In this document: piece by piece, positions 24,434-50,700 of the stretch
Numbering within the stretch: the first letter of the stretch is position 1
Layout: each line of letters opens with the position of its first letter
IMG/VR virus record: IMGVR_UViG_3300043448_000583
Location: 1-57,948 of that record
Strand: one strand, 5' to 3'
Source: a virus
Length of the DNA stretch: 57,948 nucleotides
Position numbers and translations under genes: made by a program
The notes under the pieces: model-generated
What the model saw: only the letters and a program-made list of their open reading frames with translations
Told to the model about the DNA's origin: nothing
The model's database searches: none

Positions 24434-26430
24434 TAGATTTTCCCAGTGTATATAATGTAATGACTACCTATTGAAATCTTAGCTCGCCCTGTACCTGAAG
24501 CAGGATTAGCATTAGGTATTCCAGTAATAGAATCCGTGGACCATGAAGTTATGAATACTACATTTTTAGCAGCAATGCCACTAAGACCTAAAAGTGTCCA
24601 ATCAGTTGTACCTACTTCTGTTATAACATATTCAATACCCCATTTTAGTTTACTAGCCTCGTAAGTTGGTAATTGATCTGTTAGGTCAGGTAGAGCAAAA
24701 GTACTTAAACCAGATCTAGGACCAACTAAATCTTCTAGTGCTCTATAATTGTATCCAATTACATTATATAATAAACCATATTCAGTTTGTAACTTTTCGT
24801 CCCCATCACATAGTAGATAGCCTTGAGGTATTTTTGATATAGATCCTGAAAATAATACTATTGTCCCAACGGGCACAACCGCTATAGAATTTACAATTGA
24901 TGATTTTTTTATTCTATAAAGCTGATTAGCTCTTTCTAATAATAAAACATCATTGCTTAAAAATGCCGTAGATTCAGTTTTGGTGCTGATAACATCTTGT
25001 GATAACTGTGTATTTAGAGTTAAATTATTACCTGCTGTTTGTACACTTACTGTATTAGAATCTACATCACCAGATAATTGTAAAGTTATAGCAGTGGCCA
25101 AACCTGTACTAGTTCCTGAAACATTACCAAAAAATCCAGGATTAGAACTAGCATAAAAAGTACCTCTAAAACTTACTGGTTCAGTCTCAGTTCCAACAAA
25201 GTTAGCATAGATAGTATTAAACTTTTTGCCGGCTGTTCCTATATCCCATACAGCATTTTGAGTAGGTTCTATATCATTTACTGTGGTTAATCCTCCAACA
25301 TTGATATTACCGCCTAAATTTATATCTTTGACAACAACTAATCCCCCTGGAGTACTAATGCTATTACTAGCATCACCAGTAATTATTACTCTGCCATTGG
25401 TTTTTATATTACCATAAACATCCAAACTTTCTTCAGGAGCTAGATTATTAATACCAATGCTACCACGTTGAATATCGTCGTTGGTTGAACTGACACGCAA
25501 TATAGTTTTAATAGCATTAGATTTACGTAATCTTAAATCTATTGTTGATCCTGCGATTTTATTGTATAAAAATGATCCAGTAGATTCTGTGCCTACATTA
25601 AAACTTAGATCACTACCAACACTTAGTCCATTATTACTTCTAATATTAATACCAAAATTAGTTGTACTGGTTTTATCGCTGCGTAGAAAGTTTTTAGCAT
25701 CTACAGTTTCATCACCTATAACCAATGTTTCTGCTTTTTCAGCTAGTCCCCAAAATTTAACCCCTGCGGAATTTAAATTTAAGGTAGATGTAGTAAGATT
25801 GATACCTTCTTTAATTAAAGCAAATCCTTCAATTAAACTCTTAGGAGTAAACTCAGTATCACTAATTATGGCAACTCTACGTGTTTTTACGTATACACTG
25901 AGTATAGGTCTTACTACATTATTACTGGCATCTACAATGAGTTCAACTTCTACACCAGTTTTTTCACCTGCGTTATATTGTGGTCCAATTAAGGTCCACC
26001 CTGTGCCATTATAAATGTATAACTGTTGCTTGGCTGTGTCTACGTATAGATCACCTAATTTTAAATTTGTACTTACAGCACTTTCAATAGTAGGTGCTTG
26101 AGCTGATTTTTTAAGTACACCTAATGGTAACCAATTACTGCCATCAAATACTTTAAGTCCATAGCTATCTAGACTGGTGCTAGCCAATGTATCATTGTTT
26201 ACTAGTGCGTTTGTATTAAACCAAAGTTGTCCTTGAACAGGATTATCTGGTGGACTGCCAAAAGAAAAATTTTCTAATAAATGTACAAAATTTTCTGCGA
26301 CAATTTCGCTGTAGCCTTGATTATATTTTTTACCTATGAGAGTAAGGGGTGTGCTTGTTTGATCTAGATTCGTATCTGCTATCTGTATTGGAGTTTTATT
26401 TTGATCAGTGTAATTGATATTAATAGTCAT
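24433..26430 (-). CDS. Tail fibre/appendage protein, paralogue 3, with tail collar domain
   Basis: 665 residues. The N-terminal ~85 residues (DQTSTPLTLIGKKYNQGYSEIVAENFVHLLENFS, PDNPVQGQLWFN) are the shared domain, then GDLYVDTAKQQLYIYNG. The shaft contains GSIGINNLAPEESLDVYGNIKTNGRV, a motif common in phage fibres. Near residues 520-600 is a phage tail collar domain: VPVGTIVLFSGSISKIPQGYLLCDG, then YNVIGYNYR and FALPDLTDQLP. The C-terminus has WGIEYVITEVGTTDWTLLG, a small module recurrent in marine phage proteins. AGGAGTG precedes the ATG, and the stop shares a base with the next start. Confidence 0.82.
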   Translation of the reverse strand: MTININYTDQNKTPIQIADTNLDQTSTPLTLIGKKYNQGYSEIVAENFVHLLENFSFGSPPDNPVQGQLWFNTNALVNNDTLASTSLDSYGLKVFDGSNWLPLGVLKKSAQAPTIESAVSTNLKLGDLYVDTAKQQLYIYNGTGWTLIGPQYNAGEKTGVEVELIVDASNNVVRPILSVYVKTRRVAIISDTEFTPKSLIEGFALIKEGINLTTSTLNLNSAGVKFWGLAEKAETLVIGDETVDAKNFLRSDKTSTTNFGINIRSNNGLSVGSDLSFNVGTESTGSFLYNKIAGSTIDLRLRKSNAIKTILRVSSTNDDIQRGSIGINNLAPEESLDVYGNIKTNGRVIITGDASNSISTPGGLVVVKDINLGGNINVGGLTTVNDIEPTQNAVWDIGTAGKKFNTIYANFVGTETEPVSFRGTFYASSNPGFFGNVSGTSTGLATAITLQLSGDVDSNTVSVQTAGNNLTLNTQLSQDVISTKTESTAFLSNDVLLLERANQLYRIKKSSIVNSIAVVPVGTIVLFSGSISKIPQGYLLCDGDEKLQTEYGLLYNVIGYNYRALEDLVGPRSGLSTFALPDLTDQLPTYEASKLKWGIEYVITEVGTTDWTLLGLSGIAAKNVVFITSWSTDSITGIPNANPASGTGRAKISIGSHYIIYTGKI

Positions 26431-26431
26431 A

Positions 26432-27040
26432 TTACACTCCTAAAAGTCCAGTTAAACTTTGAATTCTTACAGTATAATCAATTTGTATAAGTCTGTTTAA
26501 ACTTTTTTGTACAGGGTGAAATACCACATGCGTTAATAATCTTTTCTCACCAGATTCATTACTAGTCACTAGGCCCAATTCATCAAATACATACAGGCTT
26601 TCTGAACTATTAGTGTTGTCAAATGCTTCTTGTCCATTAGGCTCACCATAGTCCAACAAACAGGTGATAAAAACATCAGTATAGGTAGTACCAGTCACAT
26701 GTCTAGTTTCAATGTAATTTCTTACAGGATTAAGATTAACACTGCTAGTATCATCAACTACTTTACTATAAGTTTGATTATACAAGCTAGCATTAATACC
26801 TGTAGTATTTGGGGTCAAATATGTAATAATTCCTGTGGGATCTACAGCAGTTCCACCGTTACCAAAGGCCATTTCTGATATGATACCACTGCCACTATTT
26901 GCTATGCTATTGGCCAGTGCCACGCTCATATTCTCGTAATGTATGGCATTTCGTTTATTGATGTAGATTTCTTGAGATTCTGGATCCCAAATCTTAATAT
27001 GTCCTTCTACATGAATACCGCCTAAATCTCTATTTTGCAT
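26432..27040 (-). CDS. Conserved virion structural protein, unknown T4 counterpart
   Basis: 202 residues. N-terminal VEGHIKIWDPESQEIYINKRNAIHYENMSVALA, central GIISEMAFGNGGTAVDPTG and RNYIETRHVT, and C-terminal RLLTHVVFHPVQKSLNRLIQIDYTVRIQ. I recognise the pattern (G-H-h-x-I-x-D ... N-A-I-H ... E-M-A-F-G-N-G-G) from marine T4-like phages, where it lies among baseplate and fibre genes; a baseplate or fibre-attachment role is inference. A late octamer AATAAATA is at 27059-27066 and a weak GAGAAA lies before the ATG. One base separates its stop from the next gene's ATG. Confidence 0.75.
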   Translation of the reverse strand: MQNRDLGGIHVEGHIKIWDPESQEIYINKRNAIHYENMSVALANSIANSGSGIISEMAFGNGGTAVDPTGIITYLTPNTTGINASLYNQTYSKVVDDTSSVNLNPVRNYIETRHVTGTTYTDVFITCLLDYGEPNGQEAFDNTNSSESLYVFDELGLVTSNESGEKRLLTHVVFHPVQKSLNRLIQIDYTVRIQSLTGLLGV

Positions 27041-27058
27041 GTTTTTTCTCTATCAAAA

Positions 27059-27066
27059 TATTTATT
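27059..27066 (-). promoter_or_regulatory. T4-type late promoter octamer
   Basis: Minus-strand AATAAATA in a 46-base non-coding gap, 18 bases upstream of the ATG at 27040. Confidence 0.7.
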
Positions 27067-27086
27067 ATAATTAAAATATGCTAGTA

Positions 27087-42770
<15,684 letters not shown>

Positions 42771-42771
<1 letters not shown>

Positions 42772-45700
42772 CAATAACTCCCTAAGTTACTTACAACATT
42801 TTGTTGACTTACAATATTACTGGTGGATGTAATTGCTCCACTGGCCATAATGGCACTTGCTGTAATAGATTCAATAATTTCAATATCATCGCTAGTAGCA
42901 CCATTTATAAAAATTTGATTATTTTCAGCAGGTATTTCAAACAGACTTCCAAAAGTTAATGATGCTGATCTAGGTACTATGAGAACATTGACTAGATAAG
43001 GTGTTGTTCTATTCATTATGTAGGCAACTAATTCACTAAAATAAAAACTTTCTCCGAAATCCCAATTATCTAATGTAAAAAATTCATTAATACTGGCCAA
43101 TACTCTAGCTTTAATATCATTGTCACTTATAATTTGTTCTGGATTTTTAACTAGTTTAAAACTTGCCTGTAAATTACTACTGGCTTTAGAACCGAATAGT
43201 ATTTTGTATTTTACTGGATGATATATTACTTCATCACTCATTGCTTTAATTTTGTTTAAGCTAGGGCTTAAGGTCAAGGATAAACTATCACTACTTGGTG
43301 GTAGTGGTTCTTCAGATATTGAACCTGCTATCCATCTTCTAAATTCTATATCATATTGCTTGGTTAATATATAGATATCAATTAAATTGACGTGTCCTGG
43401 ATCAATTCTGTTTTCATAATCACTACTGTGTACATATTGAAATTTAAGATCCCCTCTACCTTGATAAACTTTATAATCTAAATTATAAACAAACCTGCCT
43501 AAATTATTATCCCATCTTGCCAAGTTATTAGATTCAACTATATAAAAATATTGATTATGAATTTTTTCACTGATAAGAATATCATTTAAACTATTTTTAA
43601 TAATTATATTAGAGCCTTTTTTGTATCTATAATCATACTGTCCTGTTATAGTCTCATATTTTTCTAGTGCTACAAATTTATTTAAATCCACGCTTAAATC
43701 TTGATTTAATGGTTGTACTAATTCTTCAAATAAATCTGGATTATCTACAACGCCATCAATATTGCTATCGTAAAAACTAATTTCTATCTTTTTAGTGTCC
43801 ACATATCCATCTAAACCAGTATATTCTTTAACAATTTCCCAAGATAAATCATAAGTAAATTGATTGTTTAGGTTAGGTTTTTTATTAATGCTTAATACAT
43901 TGATTTTATCTTTTACAATGGTATTAGTTTTTGTATCAAATACCTTGTTAGTTCCATCAAAATAAAATCTTATTTGTTTGTCACTTTCAAAAATATATCT
44001 CAATTTTCTAGTTTTTACAGTATAATACTCTGTATCAGTAGTGAATAAAATTAACCAACTTGAGTCTAAACTTTGTCCAGTTAAATCTCCAGCTTTGCCT
44101 ATACTAAATGTATTTGTTATATTGAGATTATTGTCAAATATCACAGCCCATTGTTTAGATTCTATATCATATCTTATACCAAATGGTTTGTTAGCAAATA
44201 TTAGACTGACCATTGTTGTTATTACTTTTGAATCTAAATTAGTTCTCCATATAGGAATAATTTCATCTATTATAGATCCTGTTGGAATCTCTACATTTAG
44301 TGTAACACTACCATCACCTGTAGTTAATTCTGGTGTAAGACCAAGGTCAACTATGTTAGTTAATCTTGTCCACAAATAGTTAGTGGTGTTAGAAGGTTGT
44401 AAAGATACACCATCATAATCAACTAATTTATTGCTGTTAGTTTTGTCAAATAATTTTCCAGTAGGGGCTTTAAATCTAATTAAACAGCCTACTTCAAAAT
44501 GACGTAATATAGTGGTAGCGTCGTATCCTACAATGTCGTTACTAAAATCTATTAAGTATCCAGTAGAATAATTTGTACCTGAAGTTTTTTTAACCCATCT
44601 ATAGTTCAAATCAGAACTGACTGGTATTCTTCCAAACTTATCATAATAAAAATTTCTTAGACTTGTTTCTTGTAAAATAGGAATTATTTTATTATAAATT
44701 ATTCCTTCAATATCTACAGTGGTGACAAATTTAAATTTCATACTTTCATCATATTCTTCTTTATAAAGTATGCCATCATCGCCAAATAAATTTATACTGC
44801 TGTATTTTCCTGTAGGATCTGTAAGATCAAAATATCTACTGATTCCACTACTAGTTCTGTTTACACTTTTAATTTTTATAATATCCTGATCTACACTTAA
44901 GGGACTTATATTATAATCTTCGGCAGTAATCATTCTGCTTTGAGTATAATAAGTAGCAGGTGCTTTGGCCTTAATTTGATCGTTAGATTCAGTAGGACTA
45001 CTATTATTAATTGAGCTTACCAATCCCATTGATATGCTTAATACTTCTAATTGCCCAGTATTACTAAAATAACTGAACTCAATAGTTACATTTTTCATAT
45101 CCTTAGGATTTATTGTATAGCTTAAGCCATTACTAGTCCTATAATATATTTTAAAATCACCCTTAGGCAAATTACCAAAAACACCATCACTAAATGCCAA
45201 ACTAATCCTGTCATTAGTTCTTGTTATAACACTATAGATGTTTCTAATATTTTTATTAATACTATTATAGATAATATTATTAGCTTCAAAGTTACTGACC
45301 TGTTGCCAATAGTCTGTTTCTAATCCATTGTTGTCTAATTTGTATAACCATACATCGGTATCATTAATATTAACAGCATTAATATCCACAATTTCATTAG
45401 TACTTGGTTGCCCAATATTAAAACTACCTGTGTTTAATGTACCTTGTTTGAAATGAGAAAAGAATCCAGTATTATTACTGGCACTGCCCTTACCATCATC
45501 TCTATAGAGAAAACTTAGATCTTTACCTATTAACGGTGGATCTTCAACTATTGAATTATCTTGAATAATTGTGCTGACAATTTCAAAATTCATAGTTCTG
45601 CCATCAATAGCTTTATTAAATGCGTATATAGGAACCACTGTACTGGCTGTTTGGAACCTATATTGTTCTGTTGGAATATTATAAATTACTTCTTTGGCCA

Positions 45701-46220
45701 AGGGATTTCCAAATTGAGCTGTATTAGGCAGGGCTGAATTAATTACTCTCAAAAATTGATCAAACCAATCATTATTTGAAGGATCATTCCAAATAATTTC
45801 TTGACCTGCTAGATTACGTCCATTTACATCAAAAATATTTTCAGTTGTACTAATACTGGTCCATTTAAGTAATCCAGATGCAGGTCTATTTCTTTTAGCA
45901 TTATAGCTCAGTGTACGTGCTAATCTTAATATGCTTTCCCTACGTTCTGCTAGTTCTAAAAAATTTTCTCGGGCATTTAGGTCTACACGAAATGCTATGC
46001 TTTGTCCTAAAAAAGCAATCATATCTATTAGGGCTAGATATTCACTACTTTCAATATAATCATTAAAATCTTCTGGGAAATTTTCACGTAAGTAATCAAT
46101 CATTACCCTACGTAGATTCTCAAAATCATAACTCTGAAAATCTGCGTTACGAAAACTTTGATATATTCTACGCCAGTCTTCAGCTACTAGTAATCTATTT
46201 TGTCTATCAGTTGCCGACAT
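42771..46220 (-). CDS. gp6: Baseplate wedge protein gp6, enlarged
   Basis: 1149 residues, against 660 for T4 gp6. The N-terminal ~200 residues carry the family signature: YDFENLRRVMIDYLRENFPEDFNDYIESSEYLALIDMIAFLGQSIAFRVDLNAREN(F) and ESILRLARTLSYNAKRNRPASG. The C-terminal part has KARVLASINEFFTLDNWDFGESFYFSELVAYIMN, the gp6/gpJ-like wedge interface. The middle ~600 residues are a marine-specific expansion. gp6 dimers form the ring of the baseplate wedge with gp25 and gp53, both encoded just upstream. AAGGGAA precedes the ATG, and late octamer GATAAATA is at 46239-46246. Confidence 0.93.
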
Positions 46221-46238
46221 CGTTTTTCCCTTACTGGA

Positions 46239-46246
46239 TATTTATC
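46239..46246 (-). promoter_or_regulatory. T4-type late promoter octamer for gp6
   Basis: Minus-strand GATAAATA in the 46-base gap between gp25 and gp6, 18 bases upstream of the ATG at 46220, with AAGGGAAAAA between. Confidence 0.7.
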
Positions 46247-46266
46247 GTAGCTCAAAAACTACTAGT

Positions 46267-46707
46267 TTATCCAACTATACCTGCGTTTTGATCGAATCTA
46301 TAGCGTAGTGTTTCACTAATATTGTAGGGCAAGTAGGTCAAATCACATTCAATTTGTATACCTGTTTCATAGGCTGTTACAATAATATTTTCACTTTGAA
46401 TCCTAGGATCATAATTTAAAATAGTTTCTACATCTTTTAAGATTATATCACGCACTTCTTCGGTCAAGGGTTCAAAAATAATGTCCCAAATTATGGTTCC
46501 AAAGTTAGGGTCACTGAGTTTTTCACCCTTTCTAATATGAAAATGATTGAGTAAATCTTGTTTAATTAATGAAAAATCATATAAACTGTAATTTTCACTA
46601 TCCGCACTTATAGTACTAAATCCTCTGTAAGTTCTAGGTAAAGGTGGAGTGTCCCTAAAACTTCTACCATTGACCTGTAACCTATCATATAATCTTTGAA
46701 TAGCCAT
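46267..46707 (-). CDS. gp25: Baseplate wedge protein gp25
   Basis: 146 residues, against 132 for T4 gp25. The family core is DLLNHFHIRKGEKLSDPNFGTIIWDIIFEPLTEEVRDIILKDVETIL (residues ~49-95; FG.I.W..IFEP is the gp25/TssE signature), followed by NIIVTAYETGIQIECDLTY. gp25 attaches the first sheath disc to the gp6 ring in all contractile injection systems. It is 9 bases from gp5, and gp6 follows. A weak late octamer (AGTAAATA) lies 5 bases from the ATG. Confidence 0.93.
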   Translation of the reverse strand: MAIQRLYDRLQVNGRSFRDTPPLPRTYRGFSTISADSENYSLYDFSLIKQDLLNHFHIRKGEKLSDPNFGTIIWDIIFEPLTEEVRDIILKDVETILNYDPRIQSENIIVTAYETGIQIECDLTYLPYNISETLRYRFDQNAGIVG

Positions 46708-46712
46708 AAAAT

Positions 46713-46720
46713 TATTTACT
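46713..46720 (-). promoter_or_regulatory. Weak late promoter-like octamer close to the gp25 start
   Basis: Minus-strand AGTAAATA, then ATTTT, then ATG at 46707. It departs from the consensus at the second base and overlaps the gp5 stop region, so it may be chance. Confidence 0.35.
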
Positions 46721-48356
46721 CTTTCCTAGTTTTAGCGAAAGTGTCCACTTTTGTTGTATATTTCTTAAAAAATTCAGGGGTCAATAAGAAATCACTGTTA
46801 TCCTCATATCTTCCATCAATGTCCCTATCTGTTTTTTCTGGTTTAAATTCTAATGGATCTAGGTTCTCATGATGAGGCCAAGGTTCCATAATTGGTACAC
46901 GACGCATGATAGTTTCAAATAATGTAGCACCTTCCTGATCTGGTACACTATACGTTTTAAGCACTAAGGGTTTTTCTGCTTCCTGTGCCTGTGTAGCCTG
47001 AGCTGCTCCTGGGCCATTCATATGAATTACGCCACCAGTTTCAATTATAGCTGCTGCTCTAGTTTCATTAGCTCCACCACTGGTTTGGTAGTAATAACCA
47101 CCTATGCTTAAGTCATTGTTACCAGCTACATAATGCTTAAAATTATTAGTATGATAAAAATCCACAGCCCCCATGACCTTGTGTTTATATTCCTGCTCAT
47201 AGGTCATGTCAACTTTTTGTACTACTTTTACTTTATGATTTCCGTCCACCATTAAGATATGATCCTTAATGACCTGTGTGTGCATTTCCTCTAAAACTCT
47301 TATATTAAAATTACGACCAGCCTCAAAATTTATATCTCTATCCGCACGTAGATTAAAATCTTGTTTGGTATGTATGCTGATACTGTCCTCACAGAATACA
47401 TCCATTTTACCATCACTGGTCAATTCTATCCAAGCAGTGCCCCTAGCATTGCCTATATAGATTAGATCTTCGCTGTTGTGTAATAGTATTTGATGACCAG
47501 TACGTGTTCTAATCCGTATAAGCTCGTTATGAGGTATTTTGGCATCACCCTTCTCACCTTCTTCCACACTGGCATAATCTGGTGGGCCTTCACTAGCCTT
47601 AGTTTTTCGTTCAAACTTGTCATCACCATCATCCATGACAAAGCTTGAACCACCTAGTCTACTCACAGGACCTCTAACTATTTCATGTTCTTTTTTACCT
47701 ACTTTGCCTTTGGGCCCATTTTTGTCTATTGGTCCAGGTGTACTAATTCCATATACAGCACTTGGTATATCTCTACGGGCACTACTAGTTGTAATTCCTC
47801 TAATATCATCTAATATTAGACCTTGCGCTTTAAATATTTCTGCGAATGGATGCTGTGGCTTTTTAGTTCTTGTAGTATCTTTTGGTATAGATGTTTGTAA
47901 TTTTTTATTATATTCTCCTACTGGGACACGTTCTTCTATGCCATTTTCAACAAAACTTGTGGCAGCATAACCAGGTGTCATAAAGTTCATACTGAGATCT
48001 GGTACACAGGCTAGCCAATAACCTTTTTTAGGATCTCCATCTATAAAAATTACTATAACAGTGCTACCTACATCTGGAGGGACCATCCAAAATCCATAAC
48101 TTTTTTGTGTGCCATCGTAGACGTTTTCCATACTACAGTATTCAACATCACTTACACCCATAAAAGGACTGGCATATTTTACAATGCGTAATTGACCTTC
48201 TGATTTGTCATCATTACCTGCTTGACGTAGTAGTTCTACTTCAAGACTGCCCATGTACTTGGGATCTAAATGACTGACAACTTTGGCCAGTAAGGGGTAT
48301 GGTTCATTGTTATCCGAATCAATCGGACCCCTAGTAATTTCAGTAGTGCCGCTCAT
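46716..48356 (-). CDS. gp5: Baseplate hub / tail spike protein gp5, without a lysozyme domain
   Basis: 546 residues, against 575 for T4 gp5. Residues ~15-125 form the OB-fold hub domain (YPLLAKVVSHLDPKYMGSLEVELLR, GFWMVPPDVGSTVIVIFIDGDPKKGYWLACV). From about residue 275 the VgrG-like beta-helix runs: NELIRIRTRTGHQILLHNSE, then repeated short strands DINFEAGRNFNIRV, HKVKVVQKVDMTYEQ and NDLSIGGYYYQ. The stretch between them (~130-270) is Pro/Lys-rich linker and shows no T4 lysozyme motif (no E...D/T catalytic segment of the gp5 lysozyme). Its ATG overlaps the upstream stop (ATGA). Confidence 0.88.
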   Translation of the reverse strand: MSGTTEITRGPIDSDNNEPYPLLAKVVSHLDPKYMGSLEVELLRQAGNDDKSEGQLRIVKYASPFMGVSDVEYCSMENVYDGTQKSYGFWMVPPDVGSTVIVIFIDGDPKKGYWLACVPDLSMNFMTPGYAATSFVENGIEERVPVGEYNKKLQTSIPKDTTRTKKPQHPFAEIFKAQGLILDDIRGITTSSARRDIPSAVYGISTPGPIDKNGPKGKVGKKEHEIVRGPVSRLGGSSFVMDDGDDKFERKTKASEGPPDYASVEEGEKGDAKIPHNELIRIRTRTGHQILLHNSEDLIYIGNARGTAWIELTSDGKMDVFCEDSISIHTKQDFNLRADRDINFEAGRNFNIRVLEEMHTQVIKDHILMVDGNHKVKVVQKVDMTYEQEYKHKVMGAVDFYHTNNFKHYVAGNNDLSIGGYYYQTSGGANETRAAAIIETGGVIHMNGPGAAQATQAQEAEKPLVLKTYSVPDQEGATLFETIMRRVPIMEPWPHHENLDPLEFKPEKTDRDIDGRYEDNSDFLLTPEFFKKYTTKVDTFAKTRKE

Positions 48357-50698
48357 ATGGGCATCAGTCCATTAGCTAGAGCTTCAGCTTCCTTACCTTC
48401 AAATGGATTTCCCTTACTATCAATATCTTGATTCAACATTCTATACATTAATAAATTTTGAGTAAACATGCCTTTATCAAATACGCTTTCAACTTGTAAT
48501 ACTCTATATAGCCCACTGAATTGAGGGACTATAGGACTTCCAAAATCATAACTACCTTTTTCATGGTTGATATCTACTGGGTTCCTAAATTTCATATTAA
48601 CATAAACTTCACCTTGCTGATAATTAATAGCCAAGTCTGAATTAATTCCTTTTTTATCACTGGCCTGTGCTGTATAATTACCCATGCCACTGTCACCTAT
48701 ATAAAAAGGATCTCCCAATATAGTCATAGCTAATTCGATCATATCACCACCACGGGTAATAGCATTATGGAATTGTCTAGCAGCTAGGGTAGCAGGATCA
48801 TCAGGTGTTGGACCACCTGCGTTAGCTCCCACATTCAACTGATCTGTCATATTTTGAGTTTTTAAATTGTCATCTTCTAATAATGGATTCACAGGCTCTT
48901 GTTCGTTTGTAGGTTGATTATTTTCTTTTTTACTATCAGTGGCCACATCTGCTTGTTGATTTCTTCTTTTTACATCTATATTACTTTTTCCACTATCAGC
49001 ACTTAGACTATTATAAAATCCACTTTTAAAATTAATATTAAAGTTAATAATTTCTATATTATTACCTGTATAAATGTACTCATAATCTTTAATAGCTTGC
49101 TCTTTTAATCTTTTTATTCCCACTGGACTTTGATCAGGAGTTAAAAATCTACTATGATGTACAGGATAAGGTATTACCCTAAACACACGTATAGTAGGAT
49201 ATCTACCAGATACTAGCATATTGCTATCATTTTTAATAATATAAACCTGTGTATCTATACGCCACCAACTAACATAACCGTCATCATCTAAATTTTGTAA
49301 AGCGTTCCTACCATAGTCGCTGCCCAGTAATATTTGATTAATAATTGTAGGTATATCTGTTCCAGATTTAAAACTTGCCTCACCAGAATTAGTCTTGATG
49401 GTCACACTACCTCTGACATAAACTTGTTTCTTCTCGTCCCAAACTAATCCATCTTTAGCAAAACTAGCACGATCTTTTTTACTGGCATTATAGCCTAATG
49501 GTGATCTTCCTAGAGAATTGATATTTGTTTTTTGTTCTAAATTATATCCATCTGGTGCTTTTTCTACATTTAACTGTCTTAAAATATCACCATTGTTACT
49601 TTGATCATTTGGATTTACTGTAGCACCTTTTTCTTTACTGCTGTCATTATCTGAATAATTTCCTTTTAGACTGTCCACATTTATAGGAAATAATATCAAT
49701 ACTTGATCAGCTACTTTTAATTTTTGTTTTTTAGCCTGTTCTTTTAGAGCATTATTAACAATAATCTGTAAACTTTTTGTACCTTTTTGTAACATTTCTT
49801 GTACAGTTGCGCCTTCTATTTGAATATCACTTTTAACTGTACTGAGTTGTTTACTATAAGCAACTTCATTCCAAGGAACTGCTGTACAATCATACTTACT
49901 TCCCTCGGTACTGACCTTCATATCCAGTTCAGTGATCTTCATAGGAAAATGTTTAGTTGCTACTTTTTCAGCACTGACTCCTTGCTTTTGAAAATCCACA
50001 TGACCAAAAAATTCTAAAGTAAGTAACACTGGCATTTCGACCCAATTTTTATATCCATTTTTCTTAGCTGCTACGCTGAGACTTTGAAAAAATAAACCTA
50101 TGCTGTAAGGTTCTACAACACTAAAGCTCAACCCAGTACTGTTGGTATTACCAGTATTTTTTTCTAAACCTATAACACCTGTGATTCTAGCATTTTCAAT
50201 AAAAAAGTCATATTTGCCAGTTGGGTTACTTGGTTTAATGGCATAAGGAGTTAATTCTGGTCTATCATCAGGATTGCCACTGCCGCTTTTTATTATGATG
50301 TCATGTATGACGCCTTTTTTATAGGTCAAGTCTGGAAAATTGAAATCATAAGGACTTAGTACGCTTAACGTCCAAATATAATTGTAACTAGCGTATTCGT
50401 GTAGGGGATTTTTTAAAGGAAAAGTCAAGTTAGGATCTAATTTTTTGACTTCTCTACCTTGAACATTTTCTATATCTTGTAGTGGCCCAGGTGGTGTAGG
50501 AAAATCCAACCCTAGTAAATTAATATCTAACCCTGGAATTTGAGTATTAAATTGGCTACCAAATGCTTTGGCAGCTCCTTTCATTTGATCCATGGTTTGA
50601 TTAAGACTGCCCACAATCTGAGTATTACTCACTGTGTTAATTAAATTTTGTTTAGCTTGATTAAGTGTGGCTTTTAGAGGATTAGGTAATATGGCCAT
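48353..50698 (-). CDS. Baseplate hub candidate, position of T4 gp27
   Basis: 781 residues. Conserved marine segments are YNYIWTLSVLSPYDFNFPD, NPTGKYDFFIENARITGVIGLEKNTGNT, SFSVVEPYSIGLFFQSLSVAAKK, PVLLTLEFFGHVDFQ and FPMKITELDMKVSTEGSKYDCTAVPWNE. The C-terminal part has YNYTAQ, VYVNMKFRNPVDINHEKG and GLYRVLQVESVFDKGMFTQNLLMYRML, which looks like the hub beta-barrel found in gp27/gpD proteins, where the last strands bind the gp5 OB domain. It lies next to gp5 (ATGA) and gp53, as expected for the hub. I have no direct gp27 signature, so this is an assignment by architecture and position. Confidence 0.6.
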   Translation of the reverse strand: MAILPNPLKATLNQAKQNLINTVSNTQIVGSLNQTMDQMKGAAKAFGSQFNTQIPGLDINLLGLDFPTPPGPLQDIENVQGREVKKLDPNLTFPLKNPLHEYASYNYIWTLSVLSPYDFNFPDLTYKKGVIHDIIIKSGSGNPDDRPELTPYAIKPSNPTGKYDFFIENARITGVIGLEKNTGNTNSTGLSFSVVEPYSIGLFFQSLSVAAKKNGYKNWVEMPVLLTLEFFGHVDFQKQGVSAEKVATKHFPMKITELDMKVSTEGSKYDCTAVPWNEVAYSKQLSTVKSDIQIEGATVQEMLQKGTKSLQIIVNNALKEQAKKQKLKVADQVLILFPINVDSLKGNYSDNDSSKEKGATVNPNDQSNNGDILRQLNVEKAPDGYNLEQKTNINSLGRSPLGYNASKKDRASFAKDGLVWDEKKQVYVRGSVTIKTNSGEASFKSGTDIPTIINQILLGSDYGRNALQNLDDDGYVSWWRIDTQVYIIKNDSNMLVSGRYPTIRVFRVIPYPVHHSRFLTPDQSPVGIKRLKEQAIKDYEYIYTGNNIEIINFNINFKSGFYNSLSADSGKSNIDVKRRNQQADVATDSKKENNQPTNEQEPVNPLLEDDNLKTQNMTDQLNVGANAGGPTPDDPATLAARQFHNAITRGGDMIELAMTILGDPFYIGDSGMGNYTAQASDKKGINSDLAINYQQGEVYVNMKFRNPVDINHEKGSYDFGSPIVPQFSGLYRVLQVESVFDKGMFTQNLLMYRMLNQDIDSKGNPFEGKEAEALANGLMPI

Positions 50699-50700
50699 AA

